Below, piece by piece: positions 32,850 through 41,045 of a DNA stretch of 64,000 bases (position 1 is the first letter of the stretch; each line of letters starts with the position of its first letter). The stretch is from Agarilytica sp033852165 (GTDB lineage: Bacteria > Pseudomonadota > Gammaproteobacteria > Pseudomonadales > Cellvibrionaceae), in assembly GCA_033852165.1 (NCBI GenBank), contig JAWSUZ010000074.1:62001-126000 (forward strand). The letters are read 5' to 3'. The notes below the pieces were generated by a model. The model was not told where the DNA came from and ran no database searches. It saw nothing but the letters and a program-made list of their open reading frames with translations. Both the position numbers and the translations under genes were made by a program.

Positions 32850-34607
32850 ATGATTCTCCTACACCGATTGAAAGTGGGGATTCTGGACCTTTCTATCGCA
32901 AAAAAGCTGGTAATTTTTCTAGTCTTTCTGATTACGTTTTCGGTTTTTGGCAGTAGCTACTACAGCTATCAGAGCCAGTTGTCGAATATTGATAAAACTC
33001 TGGGGCTAAACCTTGAGCATATGGCAAGGGCTGGTGTGCACCTTATTCCTCGTGAAGAGCACAATCTTATAATTGATGCCTATCTGGATGAGGAGGAGGG
33101 GATTGACGAAAAGACTTATTTTAAAGCGGTTCAAAACTCCTTGCGGCTGATTAAAAAGGAGAATGAGTTAAGCACTGATGTGTATACCGTTATTAATTTG
33201 GCCCGCAGTCCTGAGTATATGATTTTTATGGCGATGAGTAATGAAGTGACCTATGTCGGAAATGCAATGGCTCTGCATCCTCTGGTCGCGGAAGTCTTTG
33301 CAAGCGGTCAGTCGACTCATAGTCATTTATATGAAGACGCGGAGGGCGCTTGGGTTTCAGGGTTTGCTGCAATAAAAGATGCTGACGGAAATGTGGAGGC
33401 GGTGTTAGAGCTGGATTACCGGGCTGATGAAGAGGTTGCAGAAGCCCGACGCTTTCTTTTTCAGCGAATATTTATGGCCCCCGTTATTGCGATCGCTATT
33501 TCGTTGGTTATAGCTTTCCTTTTTGGCTCACATTTAACGCGGCCCCTACGCCGTCTGGCGGCGGCAGCAGAAAGGGTTAGCTCCGGGCGCTTCGATTTTG
33601 ATATTCGGGAAAAAGTGGGAAAGGACGAAGTGGGTATTCTGGTTGATTCCTTTCGGCATATGGTGGATCAGTTGGAATTCGACCGCAAGATGATTTCGAA
33701 CTATACCGAAAACTTAGAAGATATGGTCAATGACCGCACTCAAAAATTACAAGACAGTAAAGACAAAATCGAATTCGCCCACAATGAGCTTAAACTAAAA
33801 CAACGACAGCTTGTTCAGTCAGAAAAAATGGCGTCTTTGGGTGTTATTGCTGCGGGAGTGGCGCATGAGATTAACAATCCTGTAGCGTATATTATTAGTA
33901 ACCTAAATGTCTTGAAGGACTATTTTAAAGTCTACAATCAGCTGAATCTTTTACACGAAAAGTTGATGAACGCTGCAATCGAAAATGATGTTAAAGGTAT
34001 GATTCTGTTGGAACAGGAAATTTCAGATTTTTGTGAGCGTGAGCAAGTTCGTGAAATCGCTGCGGACTTGGAATCTGCAATTAACGACAGTTTGGATGGG
34101 GCTGGTCGAGTTAAGGATATTGTGTTGAATCTAAAAGCCTTTTCGAGAGTGGATCAGCCTGATAAGTCCATAGCCAATATTAATGAATGTCTACAGACAA
34201 CGGTTAAAGTGGTGTGGAATGAAATTAAATATCACTGCACCTTGAAAGAGGAATATGGTGAGATTCCTGATATCGAATGTTTTCCTGGGGAATTGAATCA
34301 AGTCTTTCTTAATATTATTGTTAATGCTAGCCAAGCTATTTCAGGTAAGGGGATTATTACCCTGAAAACATGGGCTGACGGGAACAATATTTATATTGTG
34401 ATATCTGATACGGGCCCAGGTATACCGGAGGAGGTGTGCGACAAATTATTTGACCCTTTTTTTACAACGAAGGACGTAGGGCAGGGGACTGGCTTGGGGC
34501 TATCTGTATCCTACGACATTGTTCAAAAGCATAATGGTCATATTTCAGTCGAGAGCGAGCTTGGTGTTGGAACGATATTTACCGTCTGTCTGCCAATTTT
34601 AGTTTAA
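32850..34607 (+). CDS. Membrane sensor histidine kinase
   Basis: About 585 residues from ATG 32850 (a TTG at 32814 would add 12; neither has a clear ribosome-binding site). Order: membrane helix near residues 18-38, extracytoplasmic sensor domain to about 200 (Cache/double-sensor-like), second helix near 205-228, HAMP (R-P-L-R-R-L-A-A-A-A-E-R), coiled coil, HisKA with His339 in A-H-E-I-N-N-P, and HATPase with N-A-S-Q-A-I, D-T-G-P-G-I-P and T-G-L-G-L-S. The A-H-E-I-N-N-P form and the long helix insert before the ATPase place it among ZraS/AtoS/DctB-like kinases (HisKA of the NtrC-partner type). No response regulator is adjacent. Confidence 0.9.
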   Translation: MILLHRLKVGILDLSIAKKLVIFLVFLITFSVFGSSYYSYQSQLSNIDKTLGLNLEHMARAGVHLIPREEHNLIIDAYLDEEEGIDEKTYFKAVQNSLRLIKKENELSTDVYTVINLARSPEYMIFMAMSNEVTYVGNAMALHPLVAEVFASGQSTHSHLYEDAEGAWVSGFAAIKDADGNVEAVLELDYRADEEVAEARRFLFQRIFMAPVIAIAISLVIAFLFGSHLTRPLRRLAAAAERVSSGRFDFDIREKVGKDEVGILVDSFRHMVDQLEFDRKMISNYTENLEDMVNDRTQKLQDSKDKIEFAHNELKLKQRQLVQSEKMASLGVIAAGVAHEINNPVAYIISNLNVLKDYFKVYNQLNLLHEKLMNAAIENDVKGMILLEQEISDFCEREQVREIAADLESAINDSLDGAGRVKDIVLNLKAFSRVDQPDKSIANINECLQTTVKVVWNEIKYHCTLKEEYGEIPDIECFPGELNQVFLNIIVNASQAISGKGIITLKTWADGNNIYIVISDTGPGIPEEVCDKLFDPFFTTKDVGQGTGLGLSVSYDIVQKHNGHISVESELGVGTIFTVCLPILV

Positions 34608-34613
34608 CCGATT

Positions 34614-34829
34614 CTAATTCAGCTCGTTGTACATCATCAGGGTGCCGCCAATAAGTGGAATGGCGGTATAAGCGATGATGTGAATCGCCATCCCTTTTTT
34701 GTGGCCCCAATATTGCTTCATGGGTTCTAGCTTGTCGAAATGTTTGGGGAAGAACTGCCTGACTAGAAGTGTGTAAATCGAAAAAGCGACAAGTATTGCA
34801 CCAATCATGCAGTCAAAGGTGATGCTCAT
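34614..34829 (-). CDS. Small membrane protein, unknown function
   Basis: 71 residues with two hydrophobic helices (residues about 6-26 and 49-68) separated by a basic loop (F-P-K-H-F-D-K-L-E-P-M-K-Q-Y-W-G-H-K-K-G). Tail-to-tail with the sensor kinase gene, six bases apart. No known family assigned; the hydrophobic design and its isolated position on the strand make it likely real. Confidence 0.55.
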   Translation of the reverse strand: MSITFDCMIGAILVAFSIYTLLVRQFFPKHFDKLEPMKQYWGHKKGMAIHIIAYTAIPLIGGTLMMYNELN

Positions 34830-35069
34830 GTTTCTTGCCTTATATGTTCGCGTGTTAAGTAATTGTGGGTGGCGTCTAAAGTCTTGTTATGCCGGCTTGC
34901 ACAATTTGCCCTGGTTATTTTCCTGGGCATTATACAAATCTAGAAAAATAGATCTATCTAAGTTTCAATTTTCTTTTGTCGATTAAATAGTGTTCTGGTC
35001 AGAGAAGGTTTTTTGCTTAACCGGCGAAATTCGATTGGCCACCTGTTAGGCGGCGGTTTGCACTTTGAT

Positions 35070-35789
35070 TTAGCGTGGTTTAACCGGGGATACAAAATAC
35101 CAAACTAAGGATAGGAGAAATACAAATAGTGATGAAACCATGGACGTTCTCCATCCGCTGTTATAGGGCTGTAGAATTTGAATATCTTTGACATAGATAG
35201 TTTCGCAGGCGTGGTTACCGGCGTCTTTTCGGGTAGTGCTGGTATTGCGAGACCCGCCTTGGTTGTTGCTGTAATTGGATAGCCAGCCTTGAATTTTAAT
35301 CTGGTCTCCAATCTTGATATCTTGGAGACGATCTCGTACAAACCCCTCATTGCTAAGTAGGTGATTGTTGGATATTTGAAACATGTCAAAGCTGTTCCAG
35401 GCTTGAGTATCGTTGGTCTTCACATTGCATGTAAACTGACCGTTCCAAAAGTTGAGCTTGTGTAGTTCTGCGGTGAACGCATTTTGCCCCCATACCACAC
35501 ATACGTCAGCAATGTTTAAATGGTCGTTCCACAATTTGTGCAAGCCGAACTTACTGTTGTGGTGGCGGTAAGATACAACCAGACCGTAAAGCTCATACTG
35601 GTATTGGGGTTGGATTTGGTAGCTTATGTTGTCGACCGTGATTGAGAATGCGGCTTCGTTGGTGGGAATCTGTATGGGCTCGGGGCCGAGCTCTTTGAGT
35701 ACATCAATATCTTCGGCAAGATCATTCCGATTCCAAAAACTGATGAGCAGGACGATAAAGCTAATCGGCAGTAAAATTTTTGATATCAC
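35070..35789 (-). CDS. Hypothetical membrane-anchored protein
   Basis: 239 residues. A hydrophobic N-terminus (I-S-K-I-L-L-P-I-S-F-I-V-L-L-I-S-F) serves as signal anchor, and a second helix at about 212-231 (S-L-F-V-F-L-L-S-L-V-W-Y-F-V) ends with a short basic tail. The periplasmic part carries a His/Trp-rich block (Y-R-H-H-N-S-K-F-G-L-H-K-L-W-N-D-H-L-N) and four cysteines. A region with I-K-I-G-D-Q-I-K-I-Q-G-W-L resembles an OB-like strand pattern. I do not recognise the family and infer no function. Confidence 0.7.
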   Translation of the reverse strand: MISKILLPISFIVLLISFWNRNDLAEDIDVLKELGPEPIQIPTNEAAFSITVDNISYQIQPQYQYELYGLVVSYRHHNSKFGLHKLWNDHLNIADVCVVWGQNAFTAELHKLNFWNGQFTCNVKTNDTQAWNSFDMFQISNNHLLSNEGFVRDRLQDIKIGDQIKIQGWLSNYSNNQGGSRNTSTTRKDAGNHACETIYVKDIQILQPYNSGWRTSMVSSLFVFLLSLVWYFVSPVKPR

Positions 35790-35822
35790 GGGTTTGTCCT
35801 TATTGCTTTATCGTTAGGGTTA

Positions 35823-35888
35823 TTATTCAATATAGTTGGAGATTTCGATCAGGTTCTCGTCGGGGTCACGAAAATATAGAGACCACCT
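35823..35888 (-). pseudogene. C-terminal relic of a glyoxalase/VOC-family gene
   Basis: Reading minus-strand codons back from the TAA at 35825-35823 gives L-Y-F-R-D-P-D-E-N-L-I-E-I-S-N-Y-I-E, the typical closing strand of glyoxalase/bleomycin-resistance (VOC) proteins. The frame is blocked by a TAG at 35891-35889, so only about 21 codons remain. It lies between the Dabb gene and the hypothetical membrane gene, probably the remains of a deletion. Confidence 0.7.
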
Positions 35889-35915
35889 CTAAAAAGAACA
35901 TTTTTAGAGATGCCC

Positions 35916-36224
35916 TTAAGATGGGTAGTCGTAATCGACAAGGCGACGCTCCAAGCGTATGGCCTTCATAAACGGAATCAGCTTTTGATGTTCGGGGTGG
36001 ATATGGTAATCCTCAAGCGCTTGCTGGGATTCAAATTCAGAATATAAAAGTAGATCGGCTGAATCTGGTGAGTGGCTAATATCAATGCCTACTTCGATTT
36101 TAATGGTGCCGGGTATTTTTCCGTTAAGCGCTTCTAGGTATTGTTTAGCGAGTTGGGCGTTTTCGGATTTGCTCTTCCCTTCCGCTTCATCTTTTAATGT
36201 CCAGAGGACGATATGTTTAATCAT
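35916..36224 (-). CDS. Dabb (stress-responsive A/B barrel) domain protein
   Basis: 102 residues forming one dimeric alpha/beta-barrel domain. It begins M-I-K-H-I-V-L-W-T-L-K and ends with H-P-E-H-Q-K-L-I-P-F-M-K, the standard Dabb layout. Such proteins are small cytosolic dimers; bacterial ones rarely have a known function, and some are olivetolic-acid-cyclase-like or monooxygenase-like. It sits directly upstream of a glyoxalase remnant. Confidence 0.85.
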   Translation of the reverse strand: MIKHIVLWTLKDEAEGKSKSENAQLAKQYLEALNGKIPGTIKIEVGIDISHSPDSADLLLYSEFESQQALEDYHIHPEHQKLIPFMKAIRLERRLVDYDYPS

Positions 36225-36280
36225 AGTGGCCTTTTATTTGTATTGGAGGTTTATGTATTAAACCATCAATAAATTAAATC

Positions 36281-36462
36281 CCGTAGGTCGGAAAAGCGAA
36301 GCGTCTTCCGATATTTCACCCTACAGATTTCTCGCGCAGCTAAAATAGAGCTTTCACCTGCAATCTTATTTGAGGGCGGGAGCGATGGGGTTTTGGTGGA
36401 TGCTCGTGAATTTGGTGCATGAATAAAACGGTGGAAGACGCCTTTGGCTTTTCCACCCTACC
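36281..36462. repeat. Two short palindromic repeats in opposite orientation
   Basis: Copy 1 (36281-36326) contains GGTCGGAAAAGCGAAGCGTC followed by TTCCG and CACCCTACAG. Copy 2 (36430-36462) has a GGTGGAA/TTCCACC stem enclosing GACGCCTTTGGC and ends in CCTACC. They share the GGAAAAGC/GCGTCTTCC core and look like a second REP family, distinct from the one near the hsd genes. Confidence 0.6.
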
Positions 36463-36482
36463 AATTTTAATCTTCGCATTGT

Positions 36483-37178
36483 TTATCGTTCAAACTTTCC
36501 GTTTTCCAAGTAATTCAAAACTTGTTGTATGACAGTTTTATTTTTCATCATAAATGTGTGCGTTACCGGGAGGGTAAGGTGATCGTCCATTCCTTCTATT
36601 TTTGTACGCTCTACTGCGACTTTTCCGTCGTCCTTTCCGGGAATTAGGCGGGATAGAATCAAATTAACACTGCGATTGCCCGCGATAATTCCGACGCTAA
36701 AATCAACAGGTCCGAGACTGTTGGGAATGCTGGTATTAGCCGTGCCTAGCTGCAAACCGGCTTTACCATTTAGGAAGGTGAATCCCGGGACGTTCTTAAG
36801 TTTGTCGATGACTTCACTCCCTTGGTTTGGTGGGCCCAGCATAACCGTGTGTCCCAAATTGGGTATGGCGGTTTGGCTGAGGTATTGCCGTAATAATATT
36901 CCTCCCAGGGAGTGAGTAACAAAATGCACCGGCTGAGATGCCCCGCATTTTTTGAGTGCGGGCGTAATGGCCGCATTGGAGAGAAATTCTATCGTGTGTT
37001 GACGAGAATCATAATCGACGTTTTCAACCTGATAGCCTACTTTTTCCAATGCGTTTTCGAGGGCCGACATTGAACCATTCGATCGCGCGAGGCCATGAAG
37101 CAAAATGGCGCAGTCGGCATAGCTAAAGGGCGATGAAAAACAAATGAGTACAAGGGCCAATAAATGTGGACGTTTCAT
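36483..37178 (-). CDS. Secreted alpha/beta hydrolase (lipase-like)
   Basis: 231 residues with a signal peptide (K-R-P-H-L-L-A-L-V-L-I-C-F-S-S-P-F-S-Y-A). The mature part starts with C-A-I-L-L-H-G-L-A-R and has nucleophile Ser90 in T-H-S-L-G-G. The acid residue is probably the Asp in G-K-D-D-G-K-V-A-V, and the His is in L-P-V-T-H-T-F-M. This is the short triacylglycerol-lipase/PGAP1-like group found in the periplasm or outer face of proteobacteria; substrate unassigned. Single gene between a REP pair and the permease genes. Confidence 0.82.
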   Translation of the reverse strand: MKRPHLLALVLICFSSPFSYADCAILLHGLARSNGSMSALENALEKVGYQVENVDYDSRQHTIEFLSNAAITPALKKCGASQPVHFVTHSLGGILLRQYLSQTAIPNLGHTVMLGPPNQGSEVIDKLKNVPGFTFLNGKAGLQLGTANTSIPNSLGPVDFSVGIIAGNRSVNLILSRLIPGKDDGKVAVERTKIEGMDDHLTLPVTHTFMMKNKTVIQQVLNYLENGKFER

Positions 37179-37440
37179 AGTTTCTTTTAAGTTTGAGCCG
37201 TGGTTTTTGTATTGCGTAGCTGGGGGAGTATACGTGACTTTTTGGCTATGGTTGTGATCTGCTGATTTAGGGCGAGCTGGTTTTCGAGTGTTAGTTTAGA
37301 TCTATTGGCATAGATAGGCTGGTATAGATAGGCTGGTAAAAACCGTTAGATATCGAATGCCAAGGTTTAATTGCTTAGGTCAATTTCGAAGCCAGTAAGC
37401 CTGGGTAAAGCGGGTGGACAAATTCTTCCATTTACGCGAA

Positions 37441-38841
37441 TTACAAGCCTAAGGTCATCAATAAAATGGCCAAGGCAGTGCCTATTAAGGGGATGACGAT
37501 AGTCAGTAAAGCCACGGGAATATAGGCGCTTTTGTGGGTTTCGCCACATATCACGCGGATGGTGGTGACGACATAGCCATTATGAGGCAGGGAGTCCAAG
37601 GCGCCGGACGAAATGGCGGTTATTCGGTGCAAGTGCTCGGGGTCAACACCGCTATCCAAATAGTGAGGGGCCAGCTCGGGGAGAGCGATCGTTTGCCCGC
37701 CAGAGGCTGACCCTGTAAGACCGGCTACAGTGGTAATCGCGATAGCTGCGCCGATCAAAGCATTGCCTTCCATGCTCGTCATTGCATCAACCACCATGAT
37801 AAAAGCGGGGGAGAGTTTCGCTACTGCGCCAAATCCGACAACCGCTGAAGTATTGCCTATGGCAAGTAAAGCTCCATATGTTCCTTCGCTGAGAATGCCT
37901 GATGGGTTACGAATAAATTTATAATTAATTGCCGCGAGTGTTAAACAGCCGGCGAGTAAGGCCACAATAAGCGCATTTTCTTGCAACGTTTTGTGGGTTA
38001 CAAATGACGTGGCCAGAACCATAAGCAAAGGGATGAGGCCTGTAATGGGGTGGGGGAGCTCAGTAGCTTCTAGCGAGCAAGAGCTGGTGACCCCACGGTC
38101 TGATAACTTTGAAAGTTCTTTTTCTGTTAATAGGGACATACTCTTTTTACACGCTGCAGATTCTACATCGGAATAGGTCGTGTGGGTGCCGAAACCTTCT
38201 CCTCTCGCTTGGGCGCGTTTAATTATTATTTGTAACCACGCATAGCCTGCAACAGCCATAAATATGGCAACTACTAGACTGACTTCCCAGGCGGCGTAGG
38301 GTGTGGTGCCGAGAAATTTTGTGGGAATCCAGTTTTGTATCTCGGGAGATCCGGCTGCTGTCATGGTAAAAGTGACGGAGCCCAAGGCTAGCGCGGCGGG
38401 GATCAGGCGGTGGGGAATATTCGCGTCGTGAAATAGGCTCAGTGCCATCGGGTAAACCGAAAATGCGACGATAAAGACACTGACGCCACCGTAGGTGAGA
38501 ACAGCACAGGCTGTTACCACCGCTAATGCCGCGCGGCTACGCCCCATTTTGTCGACGACCCAGTGGGCAAGGCTATCAGCAGCCCCGGTTCCTTCCATTA
38601 ACTTACCGAAGATGCTGCCGAGCAAGAACATAAAGAACCATGCTCGTATAAAGCTGGCAAAGCCGTCCATATAGCCTTTGACAAAGTTATCGGTGCCTAC
38701 AGTATCAAATATTGTGATATCACCCGATAGCGCGACGATAACGGCACAAATCGGCCCAGCGATAAAAAGGTTCATGCCGCGCAAGGCTAAATAGATGAGC
38801 AACAGCAAACCGGCAATGAGCCCAGCCATGCTGAGAATCAT
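37441..38841 (-). CDS. GntP-family permease, copy 1
   Basis: 466 residues with about 12 hydrophobic helices, of the gluconate:H+ symporter (GntP) family. Typical blocks are F-M-F-L-L-G-S-I-F-G-K-L-M, F-S-V-Y-P-M-A-L-S-L-F, G-S-V-T-F-T-M-T-A-A-G-S-P-E and the C-terminal A-I-S-S-G-A-L-D-S-L-P-H-N-G. It is a close paralogue of the upstream gene (39200-40555), with the main differences in the central cytoplasmic loop, 15 residues longer here with three cysteines. GntP members carry gluconate, 3-hydroxybutyrate or related acids. No catabolic gene is adjacent, so the substrate is open. Confidence 0.88.
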   Translation of the reverse strand: MILSMAGLIAGLLLLIYLALRGMNLFIAGPICAVIVALSGDITIFDTVGTDNFVKGYMDGFASFIRAWFFMFLLGSIFGKLMEGTGAADSLAHWVVDKMGRSRAALAVVTACAVLTYGGVSVFIVAFSVYPMALSLFHDANIPHRLIPAALALGSVTFTMTAAGSPEIQNWIPTKFLGTTPYAAWEVSLVVAIFMAVAGYAWLQIIIKRAQARGEGFGTHTTYSDVESAACKKSMSLLTEKELSKLSDRGVTSSCSLEATELPHPITGLIPLLMVLATSFVTHKTLQENALIVALLAGCLTLAAINYKFIRNPSGILSEGTYGALLAIGNTSAVVGFGAVAKLSPAFIMVVDAMTSMEGNALIGAAIAITTVAGLTGSASGGQTIALPELAPHYLDSGVDPEHLHRITAISSGALDSLPHNGYVVTTIRVICGETHKSAYIPVALLTIVIPLIGTALAILLMTLGL

Positions 38842-38986
38842 AGGCGATTTGCCTCATAAGAGATAAAGATAAGGGAGACGTACTTGAAACCCATGAGTCG
38901 AGACCGTTTGCATGTTGGTGACGGGGGTACTTATCACAACAGTTACAGTGTTAAGCGTAGTTTCTTTTGATGGCATTACAATAAAT

Positions 38987-39050
38987 GGGGGAAGCGGGGG
39001 GTGGGAAACGGGAAATGGGAGACGGGGAAAAGAAAACAGGAAAAGGGAAA
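38987..39050. repeat. Purine-rich GGGAAA/GGGAGAC tract
   Basis: About 64 bases of G-runs separated by A-rich spacers (GGGAAACGGGAAATGGGAGA), between the two permease genes. A relative occurs at 56331-56400. Gap 38842-39199 otherwise contains a hairpin GGCCTGCG/CGCAGGCC (39156-39176) just past the stop of the second permease gene; it lacks a T-run, so termination there is uncertain. Confidence 0.7.
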
Positions 39051-39199
39051 TTGATTTTGGTTGGTGTGGTGTTGGTAATATTAACGCTTAAGGCAGAATG
39101 AAAAATACTCTGGAAGCGATAGTGCTTTTAATTAATGGGTAAATAGACGGAGGTAGGCCTGCGGAATTCGCAGGCCGGGTGCGCTAAATAGTTTGAATG

Positions 39200-40555
39200 T
39201 TACAAACCTAAATTCATTAGTATGATCGCGAGGATCACGCCGAGGGTGGGCACTGCAATACTTAATGCGGCCACAGCCATGTAGGAATGTTTGTGCGTTT
39301 CGCCACATATAACGCGAATGGTGGTAACGACATAGCCGTTGTGAGGCAGTGAATCGAGCGCGCCAGAAGAGATGGCCGTTATACGATGCAAGTGTTCGGG
39401 GTCCATGCCGGCATCGAGATAGTGAGGCGCTAGCTCTGGAAGCACAATGGTTTGTCCTCCAGAAGCGGAGCCTGTGAGTCCTGCAACGATGGTAATGGCC
39501 AGTGCAGCCCCAACGAGAGAATTGCCTTCCATGCTGGTCATGGTATCCACAATTAAACCAAATGCGGGAGACAGTTTAGCAACAGAGCCAAAGCCTACAA
39601 CAGCGGAAGTATTACCAATGGCGAGAAGAGCACCGTATGTGCCTTCACTCATTACTTTTTGCATGTTCGTAATATAGCGAAAGTTTATCGCGGCAAGGGT
39701 TAGGCAGCCGACGAGCAAGGCGACGATAAGGGCATTTTCAAGCAGGGTTTTATGGGTTAAATAGGACGTTGCCAAAACCATTAGTAAAGGAATAAAGGCT
39801 GTGATCGGATGTGGCAGGCCTTCTTTTGTTGGCTGCAGCTTGTCTTCGCTAATATCCAGATGACCTTTAGCAGCAATAACTTTGGCTTGCTCGCTGTTTG
39901 TTCCGAAGCCTTCACCTCGTGCTGCGGCACGCGAGATAATCGCGTTGAGCCATATAAACCCAACGATGGCCATAAATACCGCGACGACGGCGCTAACTTC
40001 CCAGGCGGCGAATGGCGTGGTGCCCAAATATTTAGTGGGAATCCAGTTTTGAATTTCGGGTGACCCGGCTGAAGTCATGGTGAAGGTAACCGAGCCGAAT
40101 GCAAGCGTGGCAGGAATTAGTCGGTGGGGTATGTTGGCATCACGAAATAAACTCAGCGCCATCGGGTAGACAGAAAACGCGACGATAAAAACACTGACTC
40201 CTCCGTAGGTGAGAAGTGCACATGCCGTTACCACGGCAAAGGCAGCATGTTTACGCCCCATCTTACTAACGACCCAGTGTGCCAAACTGTCGGCGGCACC
40301 AGTTTCTTCCATTAGCTTACCGAATAAGCTGCCCAGTAAAAACATAAAGAACCAAGCGCCAATAAAACTGGCAAAACCCGCCATGTAGCCTTTTACGAAA
40401 CTGTCGGTTCCTGAAGTGTCAAAAACAATAATATTGCCGGTCAGTGCAACCAGTAGCGCACAAATAGGAGCGGCTATAAATAAATTCATCCCGCGTAAGG
40501 CTAGGTATATGAGCAGCAGCAAACCGCCAATGAGTCCAATCATGCTCAGTATCAT
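39200..40555 (-). CDS. GntP-family permease, copy 2
   Basis: 451 residues with the same topology and motifs as the adjacent downstream copy (F-S-V-Y-P-M-A-L-S-L-F; A-I-S-S-G-A-L-D-S-L-P-H-N-G). The first 23 residues are almost identical, starting M-I-L-S-M. The pair clearly arose by tandem duplication. It is transcribed first; a 358-base gap to copy 1 suggests separate promoters. The upstream gap 40556-41045 holds no recognisable gene or RNA. Confidence 0.88.
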   Translation of the reverse strand: MILSMIGLIGGLLLLIYLALRGMNLFIAAPICALLVALTGNIIVFDTSGTDSFVKGYMAGFASFIGAWFFMFLLGSLFGKLMEETGAADSLAHWVVSKMGRKHAAFAVVTACALLTYGGVSVFIVAFSVYPMALSLFRDANIPHRLIPATLAFGSVTFTMTSAGSPEIQNWIPTKYLGTTPFAAWEVSAVVAVFMAIVGFIWLNAIISRAAARGEGFGTNSEQAKVIAAKGHLDISEDKLQPTKEGLPHPITAFIPLLMVLATSYLTHKTLLENALIVALLVGCLTLAAINFRYITNMQKVMSEGTYGALLAIGNTSAVVGFGSVAKLSPAFGLIVDTMTSMEGNSLVGAALAITIVAGLTGSASGGQTIVLPELAPHYLDAGMDPEHLHRITAISSGALDSLPHNGYVVTTIRVICGETHKHSYMAVAALSIAVPTLGVILAIILMNLGL

Positions 40556-41045
40556 AAGTCCGTCCGCCTTCTATATAGTCTGTGGGGGGGGTGCTATACG
40601 AGCGCAGAGGCCAAAGGGTGTGGCCATTTCTAGGGTTAGGTTCGATGTTATATGTGTTATTTGAATTATTGGATTTCGTTGCGGGTGAACGTTTACTATT
40701 GTGAGTGTGTTACCGCAGAAAAACATCAAAATACCCGTTTTTTCATTCGTAGCATTACTAAGCGTAGTTACTTTTTATAACATTACAAACTAATGTTGAC
40801 GCTTTAGTTTTCTTTGTTCGTGCCTTGTTACCCTTTACGAAGATATTTACGATTGGATTACTTGGGCGGGTTTTCAGCGGTGCGATTGTCACCGGAATCG
40901 ATGGCCATGCGGTGAGGCCTGCGAAATTTCGATTTGTGTTAATGACCCGTTGGTGAGAGTAAAAGTTAATGGAAATTAATATAGTAATATCGATTGTAAC
41001 GCCATTCGATACTATTCGAGGTGATATTAGGATTAAATTAAACGC
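40556..41045. other. Intergenic region, nothing recognised
   Basis: About 490 bases between the 3' end of the hybrid kinase gene and the start of the permease gene, both on the minus strand. It must contain the permease promoter. I see no stable terminator, small gene or repeat. Confidence 0.5.
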
